Positions 45,056 to 58,593 of a stretch of 64,000 nt of DNA are shown here, one piece after another. The stretch is from the NCBI GenBank assembly GCA_029204225.1, contig CM055101.1, positions 61,585,340 to 61,649,339 on the forward strand, given 5' to 3'. A program made the position numbers and the translations under genes. Source of the stretch: Diphasiastrum complanatum. Its lineage: Eukaryota > Streptophyta > Lycopodiopsida > Lycopodiales > Lycopodiaceae. The notes under the pieces were generated by a model. The model did no database searches and had not been told where the DNA came from. It was given only the letters and a program-made list of their open reading frames with translations. The first letter of the stretch is position 1. Each line of letters begins with the position of its first letter.

Positions 45056-48000
45056 TTGATCTTGCATAAGATGGGATGGCAACTAGTTAGATCAGCACGT
45101 TGAGAAGATCAGAACGATCTTTGCTCAACTCGTTGCATCAGGACAAGAGCACCAGGTCCCAGCACCACATCAACTGATGTACTTCATGAATTCTCTACCG
45201 ACATCCTATCAGCTTTTGAGAATGCTCATACTGAGTCTACCAGATATGACATTCGACAAAGCAGTCAGTCTTGTCGCAGATGAGAGACTGATGAGGGACA
45301 AAGGAGAGGGAAGCAATGATCAAGAGAAGGCTCTCTTCACGAAAGGAAAGAAGAAAAACAAGAACAAACTTAGATTCGAGAAGATAAAGTCCTTGAATCA
45401 ACAATCTTATTCCTGTGATCATTGTCACAAACCAGGCCATACAGCCAACAAATGCTGGTTCAATCCAGCAATACCTTGCATGCACTACAAGAAGAAGGGG
45501 CACTCTGCATACGCAGACTCAACCCAAAAAGAAAGACCAAGGCTGAGAAGGCTAATCTTGCAGAGTCATCCAAGGATGCTGATAGAGGTGACAAAGCCTT
45601 CACAATACTTGATGAAGCTTCGACCAGCTACACTGAACACGACTCCGATGTAGTCATTAATTCAGGAGCAACATCACACATCACCTGCAACAAGAAGATC
45701 TTGATCGACTTCAGAGAGCTCAAAAATAACAGAGCAGTGATTCTAGGTGATGGGAGCAGACACGATGTCAAAGGCATCGGCACTCTATAGTTGCGAACAC
45801 TGTCAGGGCAAGCAGAGCTGCCAGGAGCACTCTACATGCCTTCACTAAGAAAAGATCTACTATCATTCTCAAAGATGGCAGATCTTGGAATTCGAGTTTT
45901 GTTCAACGGCAATACATGCCGCATGATCGAGAAAATGACAAACAAGTTGCTAACGGTCGGATGCAGAGAAGGAAACCTCTACCAGGCCAAGATAATCAGC
46001 AACTTTAATAGCATATTAAATGCATTAGAAAATAAATATCAGCTCTGGCATAGGAGAATGTATCATTTGAACATGCGGAGCCTATATGACATGTGCAAGA
46101 AAGACATAGTCATAGGTCTCAAGATATCAAGGCCCGAAACTAAATTCTGCGAAGCCTGTTAGAAAGGAAAACAACGTAGAATCCGTTCACACATGAGGGA
46201 AAAAGAGCTAAGGAAGTTCTTGAGCTTGTCCACTCTAATGTCTGTGGACCGATGAAAATGGATTCGCTCTCAAGTTTGAGATATTTTCTGACGTTCATAG
46301 ATGATTACAGCCGAATGACCACGATCTACTACCTAAAGAAGAAATTTGAAGTGTTTGATTCCTTCAAGAAGTTCATGGCATTTGTAGAGCGACACACCTC
46401 AAAGAAGATTCAAATCATCAGATCTGACAATGGATGTGAATACAAAAGCAAAGAATTTTTAAAATTATGCCAAGAACAGGGGATAAAATACTAGTTCACT
46501 CCTGTGTACACACCAGAATATAATGGTGTCGCAGAAAGTAGAAACAAAATTCTGGTCGAAGGAGCCAGATGCATGATGGCACAGGCCCGATTGCTAAGTC
46601 AATTCTAGACTGAGACAATAGCTGCAGCAGTATGCCTGCAGAACAGATCCACAATGACAACGTTGGAAGATAAGACGCCATACGAAATGTGGACATGTAA
46701 AAAGCCTGATCTCTCATACGTACGTGTGTTTGGATGTGCAACATACAAGCACATTCCAAAAGAAAAAAGAAGCAAGCTCGATGACAAATCAGAGCAAACG
46801 ATCATGGTCGGGTACTCGAACGGATCACAAGTGTACAGACTCTACGATCCAACCACAAAAAAAGTTGTTTCGAGTAGAGATGTGAAGTTCGATGAGTCCA
46901 CATTCCCTGAAAGAGACCATGAGATCTTAACACTACTACCTATTCAAGAGGGAGATCGAGGACAGACGTCAAATCAGAATGTTGAGCCACTGACTCCAGA
47001 GCAGCAAGAAGCAGAAGATTAACCCCACGAATAAGAAACGTTCGAGCATCGACGAAACGGATCTAGAAGGTCAACAAGACAAAGAAGACCTCTAGATCGT
47101 TACTCTGACAATATTCAATGGAGCAAAGACACGTAGTTCGAATACCGCAGCTTCACAGAAGAGCCAACAACATATCAAGAAGCTATCCAGAGTCCAAAGG
47201 GAGAATACTGGAAGCAGGCAATGTTAGAGGAGATCGAGTCGATGATGCGAAACGAGGCATGGACACTAGAGCCACTACCAGAAAATAGAAAGATAGTCGA
47301 CTGCAAGTGGGTGTACAAGAAGAAGATGAAATCAGATGGCACCGTTGGCCGCTACAAGTCAAGGCTTCTTGTGAAGGGCTACACACAGAGATATGGTGTT
47401 GATTATCTCGACACATATTCGCCGATGGTCAAGATGACAAGCATACGACTACTCATTGCATACGCCACACAACACAATATGGAAGTTCACTAGATTGATG
47501 TGAAAACAGCCTTTCTCCATGGAGATCTAGAGGAGGAAATCTTCATGAAGCAGCCTGAAGGATTTGAAGACCCCGACAATCAGCAATATGTCTGTGGGTT
47601 GCAGAGATGCATCTATGGTCTAAAACAGGCATCACAAGCTCGGTATAAGAAGCTCGATAGTCTTTTGAAGTATCTAGACTTCAATCCTACACACCCGGAC
47701 TGTAATGTCTACATAAAAAGAGGAGAAAAAGATTTTGTGATACTGACTATTTTTGTGGATGATTTCCTGATGATAGAAAATTCCTTGACGCTGATCAAAG
47801 ACACAAAAAGTCAGATTTCTGAAAATTATGAAATCACAGATCTTGGAGAAGCAACAAAATGCCTCGGGCAGGAGATCAGAAGAGATCGAACAAAGGGCAA
47901 AATGCACTTGAGTTAGTCAAAATATGCCAGAAAGGTGCTCAAGCAGTATCACATGATGGACTGCAAAGAAAAGGCCACACTAATGATAGCTGGAGCCAAG

Positions 48001-48810
48001 CTGACGAAGCAGGATTTCCCAAAAACAGAAGAGGAAGAACAGAAGATGACGGGTATATCCTATCACAACCGAATCGATAGTTTGATGTACCTCACAGTTT
48101 GTATCAGACCCGATCTAGCCTTCTCTGTTTACGCCTTGAGCCAATTCTCTTCCAATCTTGGCATGGCACATTGGCAAATGGCAAAACGAATCCTACAGTA
48201 TCTGAAGGGTACCCACAATATTGGATTAATCTACATAGCTGAAAATGAAAGAAAAAAATTTGAGCTGCACCACTATAGTGATGCAAGTTGGGCGAGCTGC
48301 AAAGATGACAGCAAGTCCATAACTAGAGGATGTACCATAGCATGCGGAGCTGCAATCAGCTAGATATGCAAAAAGCAAACCTTGGTAGCTCAATTCTCTT
48401 GTGAAGCTGAATACGTCGTAGCTTCAAAGGTGGCAAACGAGGTAATGTGGCTGCAAATGATGCTAGAAGCAATCGGGATACCACAAGAAGGTCCATGCAT
48501 GATGATGATGGACTCTCAGAGTGCCATTTATCTGTCCCAGGATCTTGTCTTCCATTCAAAGACAAAACACATACCTCTGAAATACCATCACATTCGAGAT
48601 TTAATCTCGAAAGGAGAACTCCAGGTCTAGTACATAAAATCAGAAGACATGATTGCAGATCAACTCACGAAGCCGCTCGACAAGCCACTCTTTGCCAAGC
48701 AAAGAAAGGCAATTGGATTGAACATGCAAAGCCACAAGGTTCAAGAGAGAGTGCCATACATGGTGAATTCCTGCAACTTTGACACGACACGAACATGAAG
48801 CGAAGGTCAA
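45056..48810 (+). pseudogene. 5'-truncated copia gag-pol, element C
   Basis: Domains in order: gag end (45,120-45,400), two knuckles (C-D-H-C-H-K-P-G-H-T-A-N-K-C, then a second, damaged one), protease with V-I-N-S-G-A-T-S-H (the catalytic D is now N, about 45,657), pre-integrase (L-W-H-R-R-M-Y-H-L-N), and integrase (I-D-D-Y-S-R and R-S-D-N-G-C-E-Y). RT follows from about 47,210 with I-D-V-K-T-A-F-L-H-G-D and a F-V-D-D box (about 47,755), and RNase H to 48,670 (A-D-Q-L-T-K-P-L). Two frame shifts (about 45,520 and 46,205) and eleven in-frame stops interrupt it. Nine of those are TAG (45,788; 46,160; 46,492; 46,606; 47,134; 47,491; 47,914; 48,361; 48,628). No LTR was identified on either side. 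It shares gag with 2250-2545. Confidence 0.88.
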
Positions 48811-49807
48811 ACGGAGAACAATTCGCGAAAGTCAACGGGACACTTTGATGTCGGAAAAGTCGAAGAAAAACTGTCATTGACTTTCCTTGTATTTCTGCAG
48901 GCTGTGCGACATTTGAATGTATTTACATACAACAAATGAATGGATCTAGACTAGTGAAGAGATAAGAGATGGAGAGGATAGGAATCCAACAAATAATGAC
49001 AATCCCAAGAAGTTCTTTGTTCCACATAGAACACTCTTAGAACAAAATCCAAATCCATAGAGCTAGTTTGCTATGAAAATTTCTATTACATTGTAGTTCT
49101 TGAGGCTTTCACATCAAAGTAACCATACAAACAAGAACGCACATTGACTAACATAAAGGGCTTTAGATCAAATGCCTCAAGAGAATTTAATTTCCATCAC
49201 GATCTTCTTTATTAATAATAAATTGTTTTAAATTTCCTTGCATTCGTCAAAATTTACCACAACATTGACCGAGGGTTGTGCCACCTGACCTAATTGAAAA
49301 ACAACAAATTTTAGTTCTATACATCTGTTGTTGTTGTCCTTATATTAATGTTGGTTGAGTATAATGAACGTAATGAAATCAGGTATACAACTTAAATTGG
49401 ACTCTCACAAAATCATTTTTTCACTAATTGCAAAACTCTTTGATCTGTATCCATAGCAACACAACGTCTCTGGATGCTTTAATTGTGGAGCCACGACCTG
49501 CCATAGAATCTAGCACCACACCACCTTGACAACAGAATATATCCACACAAAAATTGCAGACTTTTTTCTAGATTCTCCCAACTTGTAATGAGATGACATC
49601 ATCAAGGATGCATTTAGATGCAAGCATGTAATAACTTTGTGTTCTATGGCTCACCTAATTATGGCGGGGTCCAAACTATATCCACCATAATCATACAAGG
49701 AAGGTGTCTGCCCAGCATAATGAATGACATATATGTCAAGGGAGAAAACCTGCAAGACCAAGAACATGACAACAATATTCAAAACTACAAAGCATCTAAA
49801 TTATTTC

Positions 49808-49809
<2 letters not shown>

Positions 49810-49853
<44 letters not shown>
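49810..49853. repeat. (AT)n(AC)n microsatellite
   Basis: About 16 AT units followed by six AC units. Confidence 0.95.
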
Positions 49854-50122
49854 TGAATTTTAGTTATATATACACTTCGATGTCATCCACAATGATCCCA
49901 AATAGTTCCACACCATGCAAGACTATGGAGTGATACAAGACAATGTCTGATAGAAAGCAACTATGTGACTCGTAGCCACAAAACAAACAACCCATCCACT
50001 TTCATCCAATGGGATGCTAGCTAGATGAAGGCCTGTGTCCATCAATCCATCACAACAAATATTCAAAACATTTTATAATGTTTTGAAAAGCGAATAAAGT
50101 GTAATAACCATATAGTAGAGTC

Positions 50123-50244
<122 letters not shown>

Positions 50245-52150
50245 TACCATTCAAGAGCAAGATTATCCAATGTTACTGGAAATAATCTAAACATAACATC
50301 TTGTGTAATTTTGTCTACACACATTCATGAATCTTTGAATATGTAGATCTGCATCTTCATCTTCATTTCCATTAGAACTGGGTAGACTGGCACTTTCTTC
50401 ATCCATTACATTGTTTTTTTTTTTTTTTCTTTTTATATGTTCTATTGTAAAATGATCAAAGATCCTTTTTTTTTTCAATTATAACTTTGGTGATAGTGGT
50501 TGACTTCAATTTTTAATTGGACTTACTTAGTTTGTAATACTTATAGCTTCTTTATTTAGTTCTCTTCATGTCTTATTTCTAAGTGTTTTCTTCTTCTTCT
50601 TTTTTCACAATTTTTTTTTTCTTCTTTTTGTTTATCAAGTATGAATAACCCTCATTCAAGACATGCAATTTTGATACCTCTTGAGTGACTTTCCTTGTCT
50701 ACTTCAAGATGGCACCCACTAGGTTAGGATGGTGGGGCTAGGCTTCACAGCTACACCTCTTTGTCCAACACTATACCTTACTTCTTCTACAAATCTCAAA
50801 ACTAGTGTAAATTACTCAATCATGAAAACAATCAATCTTGCTCACACATCTCACAATTTGTCACAAAGTCCAAACAACAATTTTTATCGCACATTATCAT
50901 CATGATCAAAAAGCCACAATCATTAATTCTTCCTCTGTACAATCAATAAATTAGGATTTTTCATTAAAAATCAAAACACATATAAAGGATTTCATGAGAT
51001 CACTTCCATTTGGCATGTTCATGAAATAGATTTTTTTTCTTTTTATTTTTCATCAATACGTATGAACTTCCCCTTTGGTATTTCTCCAATGATTTCCTTC
51101 CTTCTAAATCCTCTATGGTAGTATAAACTAGGATACCACTAGAGTATCTGTCTTTCATGGATCTAAATCCCATTGTGGTCGCCATAAAACATGTAGTACG
51201 TTTGGTGTGTTGCTTAATAGTGTTCAAAACACTATAGCGGGGTTTTGTATGATTATGAAGCCAGTCATTGGGTTTCTAGTTACGATATTGCCATAGATTA
51301 TACTAGAAGGTAACATCAGTTTGAACCCATTCACCTCATAAGTAATCCATCTCAAATATTCTTTTCAATGATATAAATGTTTTCCATTTACTATTCTTGT
51401 ATTCTCTCCAATCAAGCAAACTTAATTTGATTCAATCATTGATGAAATTGCCATGATCTATTTACGAAATCTTGATCATATTTTTCAATGGTTTTGTCAT
51501 GATAATGTATGTGGATTTGGAAATATATAATATATATAGCTCTAATGGTGTTTTTCAACCACTTTGAACAATAGCTTCTCTATGTTTTTCAATGGATTAG
51601 CAATATGTGATTTATTATGCTTGTAAATTGTAATTATATTTGTTAAGCATATGGAATATTCTGTGAAAACAAAATAGAATCTAAATATTTTTCAGGTTGA
51701 CTGTGTTTTACCTCAGACAGTAAATCAATGAATTAATATTGACTGTAAAACCATAATTCTTACTGCAAAAGGTAAATCCGTTAGTCATCTTTTACTGCAT
51801 TACACATTTAGTATAAGTAGACTAATCAGATTCCCATTTTTTAATTCCATTCATAGCCATTGCAATAATACACAGAATAACATAAACTCATCTTCTATAT
51901 CTATTATGAAGTGAATTAGGACATGAGTAATAATAGAGATAAAGAATGAAAAGTACCTCAGTCTTCTTGTTTTGACTTAAGTTTCAAGGAATTGTCCTTT
52001 AGGCCAAGGTCATTCTTTAGCAGGTCCGGTCCAATAGGTATTTCATTGTTTCAAAGTTATCTTGAATATTTTTTGTAAATGCACAAAATTCCTTTCAAAC
52101 TGCCGGTCTCCATCTTTTTTGTCGGGTCATCTTGTTCACCTTTCCATGAG

Positions 52151-52153
<3 letters not shown>

Positions 52154-52222
<69 letters not shown>

Positions 52223-52418
52223 GCTATATGATGGAGTGTGGGTGTGGGAGTTTATGATAGAGAGAGGGATAGCATGTGCTGTTACAGAGATGTAGGTAGG
52301 AGAAAATGAGAGATAGATTTAGCACTAACTAGTGAGAGAGAGATAGCAGCGATGGACTGAGTGAGAGAGAGAGAGCGAGCGGCTGTCTGTGAGGAGGTCT
52401 AGGACTGTGAGTGATTTC

Positions 52419-52450
<32 letters not shown>

Positions 52451-52565
52451 GCAGCCGTAGCAGCGTGGAGAGAAGGAGAGGGTAGCGAGGGTGTGTGTGT
52501 GTGTGTGATCAGAAATGCAGACTAATCAATGGAGGAGGAGTAGGTAGGAGCGCAGACAAGGTCTC

Positions 52566-52602
<37 letters not shown>
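52154..52602. repeat. cluster of (GA)n tracts
   Basis: Pure GA tracts lie at 52,154-52,219, 52,419-52,447 and 52,568-52,602, with further short GA words and a (TG) run at 52,491-52,506 between. Two of the tracts are followed by gtacgc, suggesting they were copied as part of a larger unit. Confidence 0.93.
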
Positions 52603-52606
<4 letters not shown>

Positions 52607-53392
52607 ACATGATCCTATTCCAAAGATCAATAAATCTGCAAATAGCACCAGTAATTAATGCCATTCTTTGGAGACCATGGAATCAATAGCAAGGTTCTTC
52701 CAAAATCGTTGTACTTATCATCACCAACGAGAGAGAGAATGCATTAGAAGACTCCATGCCTCTCTTCATCACCAGAACACTAGAATGCTCTCTGATAACA
52801 AAAAAAAAAAAAGCAATTCTCTCTTCTACACTGGAACAAATGAATTAATATTTTTCCCTTCCGAATGCCTCCCTTTGCGTGAGAGAGAGAATGAGAGCAG
52901 TTGCCAACCTCTCACTTCCAAACACCATCATCTTGTTGTTTCCCAGTGAATCCCTTTCATGGAATTCAAATTTACTCCTTTTGATAAAATTTTTGAGGTT
53001 CAATTGACAAGTGTAGGTTGATGGCTTCGAATTATCCTATAGTCCATGGTGTAACTGTCTCCAACGACTAGGAGAAGGGCAATTTCTTCAAAACCAACTT
53101 TCAAAAAAGCTTATAGCACCTTTCACATCATTTCTTTGTATCATTTTGTCAAAAAAAGTACTGCGACCCCAAGGAAGCCATTTGGTGCGCCTTGTCGTTG
53201 GATCAATCATCTCTTACATTGATGACTGAAGTATCAAGGCATATGGGTCTTCGGATCATGATCAATGGCATTGATTTAGTTGAAGAAACTAGCCTTCACT
53301 TCATTAAAAATTTTGAAAGGGAAAGGGACCCTGAAGGTTAAATTCATTTGAAGAAAAGTTTCGCTTCAAGGTAAAGAAATAGTGCATTTTCT

Positions 53393-54733
53393 TTAAAGGC
53401 CCTTATCTTTTAGCTCATTTTTTTGTTTAAGGCCATCCAAAAGCCAATTATTCTCCAACTCCTTTTGTTGGCTCACCGACCAGTGTACATGGTAGCTGCC
53501 TATCATAGAACGCTTGGTTGCCTCCGAGAGCTGTTCAGGGTTAGAGATACTTGGGTATCTATCAGGGGTGTGATGAGGTGGTGTTAGTCCAAAGAATAGT
53601 GGTTGGTGGGGATGTGAGGGTGGTAATGGCAAGAATGGGAGAATGATATTAGTAGTGGTGGTGGTGGATGCGGGAGTGATGGGTGGATCAGTAGCCTGGG
53701 TGGTGGTGGTGGTGTTAGTTGGTGGTGGGATCTGGCTTTCCCCCGACTGATCTACATCTTCGTCGTCGTCATCATCTATCTCTATTAGATAAGTAGCATC
53801 AAAGTATGTGGATGTGTCCGTGAGGATATAGACTTGTTGGGCCTGCTCTTGTTGTCGTGTCTTTGGGAATGGTATTCCCATATCCCTCCCCTCCCAAAAC
53901 TTGTGTCGTTGGTGATGTCGATGGCATTGGCGTGGTAATGAGCATTGGGGGAGTGGTCACCAAAGCTTGTTGGACAAGGTGTCTACAGCTAAGGATGTAT
54001 TTGCTCCATCAACACCATCAATGGCATGTGGTGACGATTGTTGTTTTGATGTTGAATCTGATGTGGAGCTATCACCTTGGGAGTCTGTCAAACCGGAGGA
54101 TGTTTGTTGAGACGATGTTGCTTGTCTCATAGCTTGTGGCTGCCTTTGGAGCTTTTCGTCTTCTCTTGTTTCTTGCCCTATGTTGGCGTGTTTCGGGAAG
54201 CTTTGCCTTGGAGGTGTCATCTGTATGCTGACATTTGTATGCTGAGCAGAAGATCCTTTAGGAGCCGGATCTTGTTGTGAGCCTGATGGTGTTGGGTGCT
54301 TCTTGTTGGTCAACTTTAGTACGCTCGTGTTTGGCCTCTTTGGAGGTGGCCCTTGTGGAGATAGGGTTCTTTTCCTAGAAACTGAATGCTTGGACTTTCT
54401 GAAAGGAGCTGGGATGTCCCAAGCTTTATCAGCTACCTGCAACATTTCCCGAAGTTTGGATCCATTGCTCACTTGCTACAATGTGAGATCTGTCATTAGA
54501 TACCCCAGCAAGGTGGAGGGTTGTTTATTCTTTATACACTCATGAAGGCAATTCGAAACAAACTGGGCCCAATCATAGAGATTCTGGCCATGCAGTTGTG
54601 AATCTGCCATCATGTGAAATAGGGACATTGGGTACCAGGTGGTCATCTCAGCAATGTCAAGGCTGCTCATGTTAATATCTATCTTGTCGACATTAGGTAT
54701 TAGATTTCTTATGCTCAGCCTTAAACAAATCAT
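53393..54733 (-). pseudogene. unrecognised low-complexity protein frame, two stops
   Basis: Three open pieces on the minus strand (54,733-54,476, 54,472-53,957, 53,881-53,393) are all in one frame, separated by a TAG at 54,476 and a stop region near 53,957. This gives about 440 codons. The N-terminal part looks globular (S-S-L-D-I-A-E-M-T-T-W-Y-P, then W-A-Q-F-V-S-N-C-L-H-E). The middle is Ser/Gln/Pro-rich with a basic patch (S-R-K-R-T-L-S-P). The later part has an acidic D-D-D-D-D-E-D-V-D stretch and threonine runs. I do not recognise the family; a plant transposon-associated protein or an old gene are both possible. Confidence 0.4.
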
Positions 54734-54924
54734 TCAAGTAATGAGCATCCTGAAAACCGAAAACTGACTACATGTTTCGGACCTTCACATTTTTCTCCTT
54801 TGAGAGTTTTTGTGCCTTAAACGATTTTAAGGCACCTTCGCCTTTTTTGCACCTTCGCGAAAAATGTGACACAGTGGCCAGAATGCATTGGAATCTATTT
54901 TAGGCTCTTTCGTCTTTTTCGTCT

Positions 54925-55852
54925 TTTTTTTCTACTTGTCCCCAACTTATCATCAACCCTAAAAATAGCTGGACAACCAAATATCCTAAGGGCAGTTACC
55001 AACTTTGTACGTATACAAAACTGGAGTAAATGGCATTTAAGACTTATGTTTTTGTCTCTTGACACCACCACCAAGTGGAGACTGAGAGATGGCAAAGCAT
55101 TTGCCATGATTACCCTCAACATCAAAGATACTCAGATCAGCCACATACGTGCTGCTCAGACTGCTTAGGATGCATGGGACATCCTAGCAACTCTCTAGGA
55201 CATCAAAGACATTACTTTCAGGCTTCATCTGAGAAAAAAAAAATTCATCCTCAAAATGTCTGATGCAGATAGTGTTTCAAGTCATCTCAACACCTTCAAA
55301 AATCTTATGGAGTAGATGACTGCAACTGGCTCAGTCATAGAATAATCCGATAAACATGACTCTACTATCAAGTATACCTGAAGCCGAAGAAAATTGGGTA
55401 ATGCCAATTTCTACCCAGGAGCACCTCACTCTATCAAAAGTAATTTTGCTGCTCCTACAAGAGGAGATCAGAAAATCATCATCCTCCTCAGGCTCAGGAT
55501 TGGATCCTTGAGCTCTATATTCAAAAAATCAGAAGTTTAGATCCAAGAGATCTACAAAGTTAGGCTATACTAACAAAAAGAGCAACATGCAGTCTGGACC
55601 AAATTCCGGTTTAGGATCGAATTCAAACTCTTCATCGTTCCAACCAGTGCAGAAACTTTTCTGCAGATACTGTAAGAGGACTAGCCACGAAATCAAGGAC
55701 TGCCGAACTTTGAAATACAACAACGAAAAGAAGAAACAGTTCCAACAACAAGCACATAGTGCTACAACCAGTCACTCAAATCAGCAACAAAAAGAAGATG
55801 AAGCAGCTTTCATGACCAAAGTTGGAGAACAGCATGATATCGATTCCTGGTA
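54925..55852 (+). pseudogene. copia gag relic with zinc knuckle
   Basis: Plus-strand pieces give T-K-W-R-L-R-D-G-K-A-F-A-M-I-T-L, then a gag core with several stops (TAG at about 55,168 and 55,197 among others). An intact CCHC knuckle C-R-Y-C-K-R-T-S-H-E-I-K-D-C lies at about 55,663-55,704, in a glutamine-rich tail. It resembles the gag of element A. It ends at about 55,852, next to an LTR of another element. Confidence 0.78.
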
Positions 55853-55865
55853 AGCACCTTCACAC

Positions 55866-56265
55866 ATGTGGGATCAGAGGGATGATCAGTACCACAAGCT
55901 CCCACTTATTGTATATATAGAGCCACATGTGGCCATAATCGTTGTGAGACACCAATCTTGGTTTTGGAAGCAATTTTGAGTGATTTTCTCCATTTGTCTA
56001 CATTTGTTTTGATTGTTTTGAGGTTCTATCAAGGTGTACTTGATTTTTAGGTTGGACTCCGTACTCATATAGTGTTCCACACGTGTGAAACCAAAAAGTA
56101 CACCTACCTTCAATTAATGATTGTTCTTGTTAGGATTTTGTGTCTAGAATTGATCTAGATTGATCTTAATCTCAAGTAGATTGATAGATCAAGTAATCTG
56201 ACAACCAATCCCTCTTGAGGATCAGATTAGGATCCACTTTTGGTCCTTTTTGTACTTTTTGCACA
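55866..56265 (+). repeat. LTR with TATA box, 5' LTR
   Basis: The LTR end TTGCACA lies directly before a primer site at 56,266. A TATATATAG lies at 55,912-55,920 and CACACGTGTG at 56,078-56,087. The 5' border is uncertain (TG near 55,867). No matching 3' LTR is in the window. Confidence 0.6.
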
Positions 56266-56277
56266 TGGTATCAAAGC
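56266..56277 (+). other. primer-binding site, tRNA-Met variant
   Basis: TGGTATCAAAGC, one base from the consensus, follows the LTR end CA. Confidence 0.85.
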
Positions 56278-57864
56278 CTAGTACAAGAGGTTTTGTTGAA
56301 ATTGATAGGGTTAATCCAAATCAAAGCCAAAATCAGCAGTTTTTTCGAAACTAGTCAAATTTTGTGTAGCGAGTTGGATTTAATAGCTATCCTTAAAAAT
56401 TTTGGTCCAGATCTTGTTGTGGGCTGTAGGAACCCTTTTCACACGTGTGAGGCCATACAGCTCCGGTTTTGACTGAGAAATTTCAAAAATTTGTAGAATT
56501 TGACTCACATACCCAATTTGAGTGATTTTTGGTGCAAAATCAAGCATTTTCTATAGTAAATCTAATCCCTTGATTAGTTCTTGGATTAGATCAGCCAAGA
56601 AATTAAATTTGAAGCTTGAATTAGGTGCATTAATTGATTATCTCTGATTTTTTGAGTGCATGTTGAAGTTGAGAGAGATTTTGCTAAAAATCATAGATTA
56701 AGGAGCGATATGCAAGGTGAGAGGTTGAAATCCATTGTACCATCACTCTAGATTTGTTCAAGAGTGATAGGATCAAGTTTAGAAGCATCAATTTGCTAGA
56801 AAACATCCTTGGATCTGTCCTCCAAGTGAAACCTTTGAGAGTTTCTAGTGCATATAGAGCATCTATGCAAATCTTTTGTAGAATTTGATATAGATTGGCT
56901 TCAATTGAAAGTTCTAGAAAAGAGATTGAGATCCAAGTCACATTGTTCAACCCTACTCAATTTGTTTGAGTAATTGTGAGGTTTGAAAAGAGTCATTAAG
57001 GTTTCTATGGCAAATGTGTAGAGAGAGATCCAATTTTCTAAAAGTTCATTCCTTTGTAGAGGGCAAGATCTAGAAGCTCATTTTATATTGTTATTGGTGA
57101 GGAATTTGTCTTCTCCTATGTGATCAAATCTTTCTAAGTGGCATTTGCTCTTTGAAGCACAATATCTTAGTGAGAAAAATCACAACTTTTGATTTTGAAT
57201 TTCATTCCAAGTCTTAAAAGGTAAAGTAATTGGTGGAATCCAATAGGAGTGATTGAATTCAATTTGTTGAGCAAACATTGACATAGTATGTATGAAACTC
57301 AAATTAGTTCTATTCAACTTTCTTTGTGAGAGTGTGAGGGTCAATTTGTGATCCCATTGGATGTCTAGAATGAGGAGGAGTCCATATTTGAGTATTCATG
57401 CATGGTTGAAATCTTTGTGAATCTCTAGTTGTCTAAATTTTTAAGCTTTGTGAAAAATTGGTGGTATAGTTTGTTTTCAAATCAAATCAAATTCATTCTA
57501 AATCTCAAGAGTGAGATTTTTTGGGTCAAGAGTGAGTTTAAAAGAAGTGATTGAGTTTGATTTTCATGTGTTTGAAACAAAACCCATCTTTTGTTCAAGA
57601 ATCTCAAGTGTTGAGAGAACTAGTCAAGCGAAAGGAAAATCTAGGTGTCAAATCTTTTCATATCCATTTCGACTTTAAAAAAAGGAATCATTGGTATTTG
57701 ATGAGTCCAATAGGAGATTGGATCTGATTTCTTTTGTGATTTGATTCAAAGATTGTGTGCTTTTGTCTTAGTGATCAAAGCAAAGTTTCCAAGTGACTAG
57801 TCATTAATGTGAAGATTGATTCTTAGGTTTGTGAGCTAGATCTTTTGTAGATCATTCTAGATTA
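56278..57864 (+). other. long leader of an LTR element
   Basis: About 1.6 kb without coding potential follow the primer site. CACACGTGTG is at 56,440-56,449, and a tccaatagga-like word recurs at about 57,239 and 57,703, as in the LTR at 16 kb. It reaches the knuckle-bearing frame at 57,865. Confidence 0.5.
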
Positions 57865-58593
57865 TTGAAGATGTTCAAATCTAATCTCTTGAAAGTCACA
57901 AATTACATTTGTAGAATCATATCACTGGTTTTTATTCACATGGCATCAATAGGTGACATCATATTGAAGGAAAGAAATGATCCTAAGTGCAACCTTTGTG
58001 GCAAGGGAGGATATATTTTTTCAAGATGCTACAAAAATAAGACCAATCCATCTAAGGAAAACCAAAGCAAGGGGGCCGAGGTGAAGGATGGAGCTTCAAG
58101 ATCGAAATGCAAATACAAGAAGGACAAGTCTAAGGAAAGGTGTTTCCTTTGTGAAAAGGTGAATGAGGCTTGGAGCCTCATAAGGACTTGCAAGATTTGT
58201 CTTCAAGAGTCCATCACAACACATGTCAAATCTTTTGAAATTTTTCATTTGGAAGTGCATTGTTTGGTTCAAAATACAAAGATAGATGTCACTTTCATGA
58301 AAGTAACTTGGATTTATTTTATGTCCTTGGAAAGTATTTTGCTTGGAACATTAGATAAGTTCAAACTTATTGTTATAATCCAAGAGAAATCAATCAAGAA
58401 TAAGGAGCAGCAATCACAAAATGAAAGCATATCTAGCATCATTAACAATGTAGAAATCATGCATCTAATACACATAGGAGATGTAAACTCAATAAAAACT
58501 TGTCAAAATCACTTATTTATGATAATTTACTATTCATGTCCATACAATGGCCGTCCTACAGCAGTACTCACACGTGGCAACTCATACATATAA
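57865..58593 (+). pseudogene. gag-like frame with degenerate zinc knuckle
   Basis: The 242-codon open frame has C-N-L-C-G-K-G-G-Y-I-F-S-R-C near residues 40-55, a knuckle in which the histidine is replaced (Y). A lysine-rich stretch follows, then a second C-F-L-C pair. The rest is not recognisable. It follows the LTR, primer site and leader in the same orientation, so it may be the remains of that element's gag. Its end overlaps the inverted LTR of copy 2, which truncated it. Confidence 0.45.
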
